64,000 nt of DNA from DASRDU01 sp035652435. GTDB lineage: Bacteria; Acidobacteriota; Blastocatellia; RBC074. The stretch lies in assembly GCA_035652435.1 (NCBI GenBank), contig DASRDU010000103.1, forward strand, positions 62,001-126,000, read 5' to 3'. Position numbers and translations under genes: made by a program. The notes beneath the pieces are model-generated. The model did not search any database. It was not told the origin of the DNA and was given only the letters and a program-made list of their open reading frames with translations. This document shows positions 51,586-60,116 of the stretch, piece after piece (the stretch's first letter is position 1; the number at the start of each line of letters is the position of its first letter).

Positions 51586-52545
51586 ATGCTGGTGAGTGTA
51601 ATCATCCCCGCCTACAACGACGCCGAGTATCTGCGCGAAGCCGTTCAGAGCGCCCTCGCGCAGACTTACCCGCATATTGAGGTGATAGTAGTGGACGACG
51701 GCTCGACCGATCACACCAGAGAGGTCTGTGAATCGCTGGGCGCGCGCGTCAGGTATTTTTACCAGGAGAATGACGGGACGCAGGGGATTGCCGCGCGCGG
51801 GCAGGCGATCCTCCAATCGCGGGGATATTACATCGCGTTTCTGGATCAGGATGACCGCTGGCTCCCGACCAAAATCGAACAGCAGATCGCGATGTTCGAA
51901 AGATACCCGGACGCGGGGGTAGTGTTTACAGCCTATCGCCTGATTGACGAGCGTGGCAGGGTTTGCAGTCCCGTTTTCCCGACCGGCCCGACCGGCGACG
52001 TCTTTCACGACCTGCTCAGGCGCAACTGGTACTGCAATGCTTCCTCATTGATTCCCCGCCGGGTGATCGGCAGGTGCGGGCTCCCCGACCCGGAGTCGGG
52101 GATGGACGACTGGGATATGTGGCTCCACATTGCGCGTCATTATAAAGTTTATGTGGTGGATGAGTGCCTGACCGAGTACCGCGTTCATGGCGACAGCACG
52201 TCGGCGGACATCATCAAGCTGCTGGTGCGGTGCCGACAGATGGTGCCGCGGCAGGAGGTCAGACTGCACCCGGGTTGTTCGGAATGCCGCAGATCGTGGG
52301 CGCTGGGGAGTGCCGTCATCGCGGCCGGCTACCTCTATCATGCCGCCCTGATGGCGCGTGCAGGGCGGCCGGGGAAAATGTTATCCTCCGTCGGCGCGTT
52401 TGCTGAACTCCTGATGCCGAGGGCGCTCCTGCCCTGGAACCTTTGGGAAGTGGCGCGGATGCTGCTTGACGCCAGAAACAATTCCAAAGCCTTCAAACAG
52501 AGTCAGGTATTCATTGAGCGGGCGGTGACCGGAATTGAGAGATGA
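51586..52545 (+). CDS. Family 2 glycosyltransferase
   Basis: GT-A enzyme of 319 residues: LVSVIIPAYNDAEYLREAVQ, EVIVVDDGSTDHT, the metal site IAFLDQDDRWLPTKIE and the later GMDDWDMWLHIARHYK box. Cytoplasmic apart from a weak hydrophobic stretch near 245. It lies between a methyltransferase and rmlC in the same operon and most likely adds one residue to the block 2 glycan, possibly from a dTDP-sugar donor. Confidence 0.9.
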   Translation: MLVSVIIPAYNDAEYLREAVQSALAQTYPHIEVIVVDDGSTDHTREVCESLGARVRYFYQENDGTQGIAARGQAILQSRGYYIAFLDQDDRWLPTKIEQQIAMFERYPDAGVVFTAYRLIDERGRVCSPVFPTGPTGDVFHDLLRRNWYCNASSLIPRRVIGRCGLPDPESGMDDWDMWLHIARHYKVYVVDECLTEYRVHGDSTSADIIKLLVRCRQMVPRQEVRLHPGCSECRRSWALGSAVIAAGYLYHAALMARAGRPGKMLSSVGAFAELLMPRALLPWNLWEVARMLLDARNNSKAFKQSQVFIERAVTGIER

Positions 52546-52563
52546 CCACAAGGAGATGGATTG

Positions 52564-53139
52564 ATGGAAATCAGTCAGTGCGGGTTGGACGGACTGGTAT
52601 TGATCAGGCTGAATATCTATTCTGACGAACGCGGATTTTTTACCGAACGTTATCACCGGGAGCGCTTCCGCGAGGCCGGCCTGCCGTTCAGTTTTTTACA
52701 GGACAATCACTCGCGGTCGGGGCCGGGCGTGCTGCGCGGGCTGCATTATCAGCAGTCCCCCGCGCAGGGGAAACTGGTCGGAGTAATCAGGGGTCGGATC
52801 TGGGACGTCGCGGTGGATTTGCGGGCCGACTCGCCCACCTTCGGCCGTCATTTCGGGATCGAACTCGGCGACAGCAACGGGCTGATGCTCTGGATCCCCC
52901 CGGGGTTCGCGCACGGGTTCTGCGTGCCGGGGGATGAGCCGGCAGATGTGATTTATAAAGTTGATGCGGGATACAATCCGAAGGGCGAGGGCGGCATCTT
53001 CTGGGCCGACCCCGAACTCGGGATCGAATGGCCTGTGACTGCCCCGGTCGTTTCGGCCAGAGATCAGAAGCTCATGAGTTTCGCGGAATATCGGCTGAGT
53101 CCAGCCAACTGGAATCAACACACCGGGGGGAATCAATGA
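52564..53139 (+). CDS. rfbC: dTDP-4-dehydrorhamnose 3,5-epimerase
   Basis: Cupin-fold epimerase of 191 residues acting on dTDP-4-keto-6-deoxyglucose in L-rhamnose synthesis. Family landmarks are DERGFFTERYHRERF, FLQDNHSRSGPGVLRGLHYQ with the catalytic His, and LMLWIPPGFAHGFCV. AAGGAG lies upstream of the ATG at 52564 (a TTG at 52561 is also in frame). Its stop overlaps the rfbA start (ATGA). The final enzyme RmlD is not encoded in this window. Confidence 0.95.
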   Translation: MEISQCGLDGLVLIRLNIYSDERGFFTERYHRERFREAGLPFSFLQDNHSRSGPGVLRGLHYQQSPAQGKLVGVIRGRIWDVAVDLRADSPTFGRHFGIELGDSNGLMLWIPPGFAHGFCVPGDEPADVIYKVDAGYNPKGEGGIFWADPELGIEWPVTAPVVSARDQKLMSFAEYRLSPANWNQHTGGNQ

Positions 53140-54005
53140 AGGGAATCGTTCTGGCCGGGGGCAGCGGCACCCGCCTTTATCCGCTGACGACGACGGTCAG
53201 CAAACAACTGCTGCCGGTTTACGACAAGCCGACGATCTATTACCCGCTTTCGATCCTGATGCTGGCTGGCATCAGGGAAATCCTGATCATCAGCACCCCC
53301 CGCGACCTGCCGCTGATTCGCGACCTGCTCGGCGACGGCAGCCAGATCGGCGTGCGTTTCGCTTACGAGGAACAGCCGTACCCGGGCGGCATCGCGCAGG
53401 CTTTCACGATCGGCGCCGATTTCATCGGCCGCAGCCCGGTGTGTCTGATCCTCGGCGACAACATTTTTTATGGGCATGAGCTGAGCTTCGCGCTTGAGAA
53501 GGCGGCCACGCTGACCGAAGGGGCGAAGGTCTTCGCCTACAAGGTGCAGGACCCGGAGCGTTACGGCGTGGTCGAGTTCGGCGCGGACGGTCGCGCGATC
53601 AGCCTCGAAGAGAAGCCCCTCAGGCCGCGCTCGAACTGGGCGGTGACGGGGATCTACTTTTACGACTCGGAGGTGGTCGGGGTTGCGCGTGGCCTCAAGC
53701 CGTCGGCACGCGGCGAGTTGGAGATCACGGACGTCAACCTGCATTACTTGGCGAAGGGGCAGCTCGAAGTCGTGCCGTTCGGGCGCGGGATCGCCTGGCT
53801 CGACACCGGGACTTTTGATTCGCTGCTGACTTCCTCAATCTTCGTCCAGACGCTCGAGCAGCGGCAGGGGTTGAAGGTGGCCTGCATTGAAGAGATCGCT
53901 TACTTCAAAGGCTTCATCAACGCCGAACAGCTCGGGCGCGTGGCCGAAAAATATGACAAGAGCGATTACGGAAAATATCTGCGCCGTATCGCCGAGGAAG
54001 CATAA
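53136..54005 (+). CDS. rfbA: Glucose-1-phosphate thymidylyltransferase
   Basis: Makes dTDP-glucose from dTTP and glucose-1-phosphate. The protein starts MKGIVLAGGSGTRLYPLT and carries VSKQLLPVYDKPTIYYPLS and LGDNIFYGHELS, all family signatures; at 289 residues it has the usual length. I choose the ATG at 53136 because it gives this start and overlaps the rfbC stop by 4 nt. Feeds both the rhamnose-type branch here and the FdtA/B branch of block 1. Confidence 0.97.
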   Translation: MKGIVLAGGSGTRLYPLTTTVSKQLLPVYDKPTIYYPLSILMLAGIREILIISTPRDLPLIRDLLGDGSQIGVRFAYEEQPYPGGIAQAFTIGADFIGRSPVCLILGDNIFYGHELSFALEKAATLTEGAKVFAYKVQDPERYGVVEFGADGRAISLEEKPLRPRSNWAVTGIYFYDSEVVGVARGLKPSARGELEITDVNLHYLAKGQLEVVPFGRGIAWLDTGTFDSLLTSSIFVQTLEQRQGLKVACIEEIAYFKGFINAEQLGRVAEKYDKSDYGKYLRRIAEEA

Positions 54006-54057
54006 CGAACCGGCTCCTTTCACCATTATCCGCCCCGACATTCCACTGAGGTAAATT

Positions 54058-55077
54058 ATGTATCACCGTATTCTGGTCACCGGGGGAGCCGGGTTCATCG
54101 GCTCGAACTACGTCAGGTTTCTGCTCAAGGGGCGCAAAGGCGTTTTCGTCGTCAATCTGGACGCGCTGACTTACGCGGGGAACCGGGACAACGTGCGCGA
54201 GTTCGAATCGCGCGCCGATTACCGCTTCGTTCACGGCGACATCACGGATCGCGAGCTGGTCTCCTCGCTGCTCCGGGAACACGACATCGAAGCCGTCGTC
54301 AACTTCGCCGCCGAATCACACGTTGACCGGAGCATCGCTGGGGCGGAGGCCTTTGTCCGCACGAACGTCGGCGGCACGCTGGCGATGCTCGACGCGGCCC
54401 GCGCCCACGGCGTCAAAAAATTCCTCCAGATCGGCACCGACGAAGTCTACGGCTCGCTCGGGCCGGAAGGCTTCTTTACCGAAGAGACGCCGTATCACCC
54501 GAACAATCCTTACTCGGCCAGCAAGGCCGGGGCCGATTTGCTCGCCCTGTCCTACCAGCGCACCTTCGGCCTGCCGGTGGTGATCACGCGGACTTCGAAC
54601 AATTACGGCCCGCACCAGTTCCCCGAAAAACTGATCCCGCTGATGATCACGAGCGCGCTCACGGGCAAGCCGCTGCCGGTTTACGGCGACGGGCAGAACG
54701 TGCGCGACTGGATTTACGTGGAAGACAACTGCCGCGCGCTCGATCTGGTACTCGCGGGCGGGCGGGTCGGCGAGGTCTACAACATCGGCGGCGGCAACGA
54801 GAAGAAGAACATCGAAATCGTCAACCTGCTCTGCGAGTCAATTGACGCGAGGCTCGGCCTGTCGGGCGAGAAAAGCACGAAGAAGCTGATCACCTGGGTC
54901 GAGGACCGGCTCGGCCACGACCGCCGCTACGCGACCGATTCGGCGAAAATCGAGCGCGAACTCGGCTGGCGGAATGAAATCTCTTTTGAAGAGGGCATGC
55001 GCCGCACCGTTGACTGGTACGTCAGCAATGAGGACTGGTGGAAGAGAATTCAGACCGGTGAATACCGCAGGCCGTAG
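54058..55077 (+). CDS. rfbB: dTDP-glucose 4,6-dehydratase
   Basis: Extended SDR of 339 residues converting dTDP-glucose to dTDP-4-keto-6-deoxyglucose, the shared precursor for L-rhamnose and 3-amino-3,6-dideoxyhexoses. Motifs are ILVTGGAGFIGSNYVRF (NAD), NFAAESHVDRSI, the catalytic TDEVYG and the YSASKAGAD pair. GAGGTAAATT precedes the ATG. It lies 52 nt after rfbA. Confidence 0.97.
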   Translation: MYHRILVTGGAGFIGSNYVRFLLKGRKGVFVVNLDALTYAGNRDNVREFESRADYRFVHGDITDRELVSSLLREHDIEAVVNFAAESHVDRSIAGAEAFVRTNVGGTLAMLDAARAHGVKKFLQIGTDEVYGSLGPEGFFTEETPYHPNNPYSASKAGADLLALSYQRTFGLPVVITRTSNNYGPHQFPEKLIPLMITSALTGKPLPVYGDGQNVRDWIYVEDNCRALDLVLAGGRVGEVYNIGGGNEKKNIEIVNLLCESIDARLGLSGEKSTKKLITWVEDRLGHDRRYATDSAKIERELGWRNEISFEEGMRRTVDWYVSNEDWWKRIQTGEYRRP

Positions 55078-55110
55078 CGCCACGCGGGACCCCTCGAGGC
55101 CTGATCGCAG

Positions 55111-56064
55111 ATGAAAACTGAGGGCGAGTTGCATTCAAACGGACTCGGCAAGCCACGGTTCGGCAAACGACTGAGGGAGGCGCTGGGGCTGTCGGTGAGG
55201 CTGGGAGTTCTCTCCCAGTACCCACCCAGGCCGCTGAAACTTCCGCGGCATTATGCCCGTCGCCCGTCACTGGTTTTGTTTCCGTGCATCTCCATCATCA
55301 CGCCCAGCTTCAATCAGGGGCGGTTTATCGAGCGCACCATCCGGAGCGTGCTTGATCAGGATTACCCGAACCTCGAATACATCATTCAGGACGGCGGGTC
55401 GGCGGACGAGACGACGGAGATTCTGAAGCGCCACCAGGTGGCTTTCGCGCACTGGGAATCGCGGGCCGACGAGGGGCAGGCGCACGCGATCAATCTGGGC
55501 TTCCGGCACTCGACCGGTGAGCTGATGGCATGGCTCAATTCCGATGATCTGTTATTGCCGGGCGCGCTGCATTATGTCGCCGGCTACTTCAACCGGCACC
55601 CTGAAATTGACGCCGTCTACGGGCACCGCGTGTTGATTGACGAAGACGACGCCGAGATCGGCCGCTGGGTGATGCCGCCACACGACGACGAGATTATGTC
55701 GTGGGCCGCTTTCATCCCGCAGGAGACGCTCTTCTGGCGGCGGCGCCTCTGGGAAAAAGCCGGCGGCGCGCTCGACCAGAGTTTTCAGTTCGCGATGGAC
55801 TGGGACCTGCTGCTGCGGTTCCGCGACGCCGGGGCGAAGTTTGCCAGGCTGCCGCGATTCCTGGGCGCGTTCAGGGTGCATCCACAACAGAAAAGTTCAT
55901 CGGTGATTGACGAGATCGGAGTTCAGGAGATGAACCGCCTGCGCCTGCGCGCTCTGGGGCGGGCGATCACCGCAGAAGAGCTGGGCCGCCGCGCGCGGCC
56001 TTATATCATCAGGCACATTGTTCATCACAAGCTGAATCAATTGCTGGAGGCGTTCAATCGTTAG
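55111..56064 (+). CDS. Family 2 glycosyltransferase, paralogue of the kinase-GT2 fusion
   Basis: GT-A enzyme of 317 residues: CISIITPSFNQGRFIERTIR, LEYIIQDGGSADET, LNSDDLLLPGALHYV and FQFAMDWDLLLRFRDAG. It aligns nearly end to end with residues 400-670 of the fusion at 43457-45517, including the lead-in LGVLSQYPPRPLKLPRHY against LGLLYQYPPKPLAIPRKY and a shared GRWVMPPHDDE. The two are products of a duplication within the operon and may use the same donor. Confidence 0.9.
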   Translation: MKTEGELHSNGLGKPRFGKRLREALGLSVRLGVLSQYPPRPLKLPRHYARRPSLVLFPCISIITPSFNQGRFIERTIRSVLDQDYPNLEYIIQDGGSADETTEILKRHQVAFAHWESRADEGQAHAINLGFRHSTGELMAWLNSDDLLLPGALHYVAGYFNRHPEIDAVYGHRVLIDEDDAEIGRWVMPPHDDEIMSWAAFIPQETLFWRRRLWEKAGGALDQSFQFAMDWDLLLRFRDAGAKFARLPRFLGAFRVHPQQKSSSVIDEIGVQEMNRLRLRALGRAITAEELGRRARPYIIRHIVHHKLNQLLEAFNR

Positions 56065-56106
56065 GCGAAAACGCTTCTGCCAGACTTCAACCGGGGCGAC
56101 GCGGAC

Positions 56107-57057
56107 GTGTCAAAGCAGCTTTCAGTTTCGATTGTCACCCCTTCGTTCAATCAGGGGGCGTTCATCGCCGAGACCATCAACTCCGTCCTCGCTCAGGATT
56201 ACCCCGCCATCGAATACCTGGTAATGGACGGCGCTTCCGAGGACGAGACGGTGGAGGTGTTGCGCGGTTACGGCGGGCGGCTGCGCTGGGTTTCGGAACC
56301 CGACAGCGGACAGTCGGCAGCTATCAACAAAGGCTGGCGGATGGTGAGCGGTGAAATTCTGGCATGGCTTAATTCGGATGACCTGCTCCTGCCCGGCGCG
56401 ATTGCCGCCGTCGCCGCGGAATTCCGCGAGCATCCGGACGCGATGCTGGTTTACGGCGACGGGGATTACATAGATGAAAACGGGAAGCTGATCGGCAGCT
56501 ATGCGACGCGGCCGTATGATTACGCCGCGCTGCTGAAATCCGTGAACAATTTCATCCCGCAGCCGGCGATGTTTATACGTCGCGCCGCGCTCGAACAGGT
56601 CGGCTGGCTCGATGAGAAGCTGCATTATGTGATGGATTACGACCTCTGTCTGAAAATCGGCGCGCGCTGGCCGGTCCGTTACGTGCCCCGGCGACTCGCC
56701 GCATTGCGCCTGCATACGGCGGCCAAATCGTTGCGCGCGGTTGCCGCCTTCGGCCCGGAGGTCGTTTCCGTGATTGAAGGATTGTTTGCTTCCGGCACGC
56801 TGCCGCCGCACCTGCAAAGCCATCACGCCGAAGCGTTGAATAACGCGCGCCTGTACGCGGCGTATTGCTGCTTCTGGAGCGGCGAGGCGGCGCAGGCGCG
56901 CGGGTGGCTCGGCGAAGTGTGGCGCCACACCCCTGTGCAACACCTGCCCCGCCGGTTTCTCCAACTGGTGCTGCTCACGAACCTTGGCAGGCCCGGCCTC
57001 AGAGCCGCCGAACATCTCTACGGCAACCCGTTCACACTGAGGGCAAGGACGAGTTAA
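56107..57057 (+). CDS. Family 2 glycosyltransferase
   Basis: GT-A enzyme of 316 residues: VSIVTPSFNQGAFIAETINS, LVMDGASEDETVEVL, LNSDDLLLPGAIAAV, and the late YVMDYDLCLKIGARWP box. It is related to, but clearly diverged from, the preceding GT2. The start is a GTG at 56107 (MSKQLSVSIV). The C-terminal 80 residues (LYAAYCCFWSGEAAQARGWL) look like a helical TPR-like tail. Part of the block 2 operon. Confidence 0.88.
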   Translation: MSKQLSVSIVTPSFNQGAFIAETINSVLAQDYPAIEYLVMDGASEDETVEVLRGYGGRLRWVSEPDSGQSAAINKGWRMVSGEILAWLNSDDLLLPGAIAAVAAEFREHPDAMLVYGDGDYIDENGKLIGSYATRPYDYAALLKSVNNFIPQPAMFIRRAALEQVGWLDEKLHYVMDYDLCLKIGARWPVRYVPRRLAALRLHTAAKSLRAVAAFGPEVVSVIEGLFASGTLPPHLQSHHAEALNNARLYAAYCCFWSGEAAQARGWLGEVWRHTPVQHLPRRFLQLVLLTNLGRPGLRAAEHLYGNPFTLRARTS

Positions 57058-57088
57058 CCATCACGCCCCCCTGGAAACGGCCTGAGCA

Positions 57089-58258
57089 TTGACCCAGTCG
57101 CCGGAAAAACAGGTTACGATCGCGCTCATCTCCAGCTACCCGCTGCACGTCGGCGGGGTGGAGACACACCTGCTCTCTCTTCTGCGGCATGGCGACCGGT
57201 CGCGCTACCGCTGGCTCATGATCGGGCCGCTCTCACCCGCGTTCGCCGCGCAGGCTGAGGCCGCCGGGGCGCAGATCATCGAGTGGCGACCGCGGCATTT
57301 TGCCGACCTCATTTCCTTCTTCGCCCTCGCGCGCCTGCTCCGTCAACGCCGGGTCGGGGTAGCTCACTTCCATTGCCCGCGCTCCGCTTTCCTGGGCAGA
57401 GTGCTGGCGCGGCCGCTGCGTATTCCCGCGGTCGTGACCGTTCACCTGCCGGCGTATTATTTCGCCGGCAGCAGGTACACCGGCCCGCGTTTCGGGCGAT
57501 GGCTGTATCTGAGATTGGAGCGCGTGCTGAATCGCCGCTTGACGGCCCGGTTGATTTACGTCTCTTCACTTGTACTGGAAGAAGCCATCGCCCTGCGGCT
57601 GGTCAGCCGGCGGCGCGCCGAAGTCATCAGCAACGGCGTTGATCTCTCGCGTTATGACGGTGTGAGCAACCGCGAAGCGCTGCGGGCCGGGGCGGGCCTC
57701 GCGGCCGGTGACAAGGTGATCTGCTTCATCGGCCGGCTGGATCATCAGAAAGGCATTGATATTTTACTCGACGCCGTCAGCGGGATTGATCTGGCGGCTC
57801 ACCGTGCGCGACTCTGGCTGATCGGCGACGGCCCGCTGCGCGGCCAGTTGCAGCAGCAGGCCCGCCAGTCAGGCCGGGCACAATTTATCAGCTTCCTGGG
57901 CTTTCGCGACGACGTGCCGTGTCTGCTCAAGGCCTCTGACGTGTTCGTCCTGCCGTCGCGTTATGAGGCGATGCCGCTGGCGATTCTGGAGGCGATGGCG
58001 GCGGGCCTGCCCTGCGTCGTGACCGACACCGGCGAAAATTCCCGCCTCGTCACGGACGGGGTGAGCGGGCTGGTCGTCTCGTCGGAAAATACCCGGGCGC
58101 TGGCAGAAGCCCTGCGGCAATTACTGGAGGATCCGGCCCGGTGCCTGACGATGGGCCGGGCGGCGCGGGAAAGGGCCGAAGATTTCAGCGATACCCGCAT
58201 GGTTCAAAAAATTCAGGGGGTCTACGAAACGATCAGGCGCCCCCAACACGATTTTTGA
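57089..58258 (+). CDS. Group 1 / GT4-type glycosyltransferase
   Basis: GT-B enzyme of 389 residues. The N-terminal half has IALISSYPLHVGGVETHLLS, the glycine-rich acceptor loop. The C-terminal half has VICFIGRLDHQKGIDILLDA, LWLIGDGPLRGQL and the E-x7-E donor motif EAMPLAILEAMAAGLP. The frame opens at a TTG (57089), the only reasonable start; it is 31 nt after the previous stop. It is the last gene of the block 2 run and is followed by a long hairpin. Confidence 0.9.
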   Translation: MTQSPEKQVTIALISSYPLHVGGVETHLLSLLRHGDRSRYRWLMIGPLSPAFAAQAEAAGAQIIEWRPRHFADLISFFALARLLRQRRVGVAHFHCPRSAFLGRVLARPLRIPAVVTVHLPAYYFAGSRYTGPRFGRWLYLRLERVLNRRLTARLIYVSSLVLEEAIALRLVSRRRAEVISNGVDLSRYDGVSNREALRAGAGLAAGDKVICFIGRLDHQKGIDILLDAVSGIDLAAHRARLWLIGDGPLRGQLQQQARQSGRAQFISFLGFRDDVPCLLKASDVFVLPSRYEAMPLAILEAMAAGLPCVVTDTGENSRLVTDGVSGLVVSSENTRALAEALRQLLEDPARCLTMGRAARERAEDFSDTRMVQKIQGVYETIRRPQHDF

Positions 58259-58379
58259 AATGACTGCCGCGGCGCGGGTCGACAACCGCTGAGCTTCCGG
58301 CGGTGACCGGCCGAGCCAGCCATCAGCACCAGGCGGCTGACCTTTGACTCAGGCGATGAATTCGCTTACCAAAGCCCGC

Positions 58380-58454
58380 TCACCGCCGCAGGATGCAGAA
58401 GCCGTCACGAGAGAGGTCTTTTCTCTGCTTTGCTTCCGCATCCTGCGGCGGTGA
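58380..58454. terminator. Long hairpin between convergent genes
   Basis: Arms 58380-58402 and 58432-58454 are inverted copies over 23 positions with one mismatch, around a 29-nt loop that contains AGAGA and TCTCT. It lies between the GT4 gene and the convergent CAP-protein gene, so it may end transcription from both sides, although neither side has a T tract. Confidence 0.6.
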
Positions 58455-58484
58455 GGCGAATCAGGGTCACCTTCAGCAGGATGT

Positions 58485-59290
58485 TTATAAGGTCAGAGCG
58501 GCGGTGGTCTTCGTCCCGTCGCTGAAACCGACAGTCAGTGTAAGGGTGCTGCCCCCTGCAAACATCAGGTTGTTGTAGTCGCTCGCGAAAATCGTGAAGC
58601 TCACGCCATCGGCAACCGTGAAGTTCACCGTCCCGGTCCCGGCGTTATAGAACACTCCGTCCGGGTTGGCCGCCGCGCCGAGCGCCCAGTACCCGGTGGC
58701 CGGCGAGGTGTCCCACTGCCCGTTCTGCTGCTGCTGCGACAGTTGCAATGAGGTCACCGTCCGGCTGCCGCCCCCGGCCGGGAATGAAGCCGTGAAGACC
58801 CCGTCGGGCCGGCCGTCGCTCGCGAGCGCCGTGTTGCCCTGGCCGACGCGGTCGCGCACCTTCCCGTTGTAACTGAGCGTCATCGTCGCCGGGATCGTCA
58901 GCGAGGCCGAAGACGTACTCCCGTCACTGAAGCCCACGGTCAGCGTGAGGGTGCTGCCTGCAACGAACATCGTGTTGTTGTAGTCGCTCGCGAAAATCGT
59001 GAAGCTCACGCCGTCCCCCACCGTGAAATTCACCGGCCCGGTGCCAGCGTTGTAGAGTACCCCGTCCGGGTTAGCGGCGGCGCCGAGCGCCCAGTACCCG
59101 GTGGCCGGCGAGGTGTCCCACTGGCCGTTGCGCTGCTGCTGCGAGAGCTGCAATGAGGTCACCGTCCGGCTGCCGGTCCCGGTCTGGAATGAGGCCGTGA
59201 AGACCCCGTCCGCCTGGCCGTCGCCGCTGAAGGCGGTGTTGCCCTGGCCGACGCGGTCACGCGCTTTCCCGTTGTAAGTGAGCGTCACCC
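58485..59290 (-). repeat. Tandem 405-bp coding duplication in the CAP-protein gene
   Basis: The word TAGTCGCTCGCGAAAATCGT occurs at 58576 and 58981, a 405-bp (135-codon) period, with high DNA identity along both units (roughly 58485-58885 and 58886-59290). The low divergence suggests recent duplication or conversion. Confidence 0.8.
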
Positions 59291-59840
59291 CGGCCGGGGG
59301 GGTTACGGGCTGATCAACATAGCCGCCAAAATCTGTCGTCCAGTACCATCTGTAAGTCGAATTCGCATCGTAGGCCCGGCCAATGCCGATGGCTTTATAG
59401 GAGCCGCTCAGCATATTGGCGTTATGGCCGGATGAATTCTTCCACTGATCGAAGGTGGCGGCCGCAGTCGCGTTGCCGGCCGCAATGTTCTCTCCTTTGG
59501 CGGTCTGATAGTTGTAGCCGAAGGCGGCCATTCTGACGAAAGGGTCACGCCCCAGACTGTCAACGTGGTTGGAGGGGAAATAATTTTTCGCGGCCATATC
59601 CTGGCTGAACCACTTGGAGGCGTTCGTCAGCGTGGCCGATACCTGAAGCGGGCCGAGGCCGTTCTGCGCGCGGTAATTATTGATCAGCGTGAGAAACTGC
59701 TGCTCCTCACTGTCGAGCGTCGGCTGACTTTGTGCGGATGCATTTGTAAATAAGGAGAGGGAGAGAATCAGCAGACAGTTTATTACGAAGACGAGCGAGG
59801 ACAGACCTCTCGCTCGCAGGGAAATACTGAACAAACTCAT
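58485..59840 (-). CDS. Secreted CAP (SCP/PR1-like) protein with two tandem beta-rich repeats
   Basis: Protein of 451 residues. AGGAG lies before the ATG at 59840. A signal peptide (to about ASAQ, residue 36) is followed by a CAP domain (about 45-170): LTLINNYRAQNGLGPLQ, NASKWFSQDMAAKNYF, the His of SNHVDS, GENIAAGN and the HNANMLSGSYKAIGIGRA segment. Two repeats of about 130 residues then follow, both containing RDRVGQGNTA, GVFTASF, TVTSLQLSQQQ, NGQWDTSPATGYWALGAAAN and SFTIFASDYNN. I do not know this repeat. It may bind a surface or glycan. The CAP fold itself can be a protease, lipid binder or scaffold. Confidence 0.87.
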   Translation of the reverse strand: MSLFSISLRARGLSSLVFVINCLLILSLSLFTNASAQSQPTLDSEEQQFLTLINNYRAQNGLGPLQVSATLTNASKWFSQDMAAKNYFPSNHVDSLGRDPFVRMAAFGYNYQTAKGENIAAGNATAAATFDQWKNSSGHNANMLSGSYKAIGIGRAYDANSTYRWYWTTDFGGYVDQPVTPPAGVTLTYNGKARDRVGQGNTAFSGDGQADGVFTASFQTGTGSRTVTSLQLSQQQRNGQWDTSPATGYWALGAAANPDGVLYNAGTGPVNFTVGDGVSFTIFASDYNNTMFVAGSTLTLTVGFSDGSTSSASLTIPATMTLSYNGKVRDRVGQGNTALASDGRPDGVFTASFPAGGGSRTVTSLQLSQQQQNGQWDTSPATGYWALGAAANPDGVFYNAGTGTVNFTVADGVSFTIFASDYNNLMFAGGSTLTLTVGFSDGTKTTAALTL

Positions 59841-60116
59841 GGATACTCCTTCTGAAAATTCAGTTCTGGATTATTTGAATCGGGATTGCTAAGTGAGGAT
59901 GGTCACCCGTCCTGTCGACAGTTGCTCGTGAACTCTGCTGTCACACGGCCCACAGCTTTCTGTCACATCAATAATAGAGAAAAATATAACACGTACCGGA
60001 ACGCGCGAAAACGGCGGGCGTAATTAATTTATTCTCTCGGGCATCCGGCGGGAAAATATGACGGGGCAATTATGGAAAGCGCCCGCGTAAAATTCTGATC
60101 AGGGGCCCGGGCCGTC

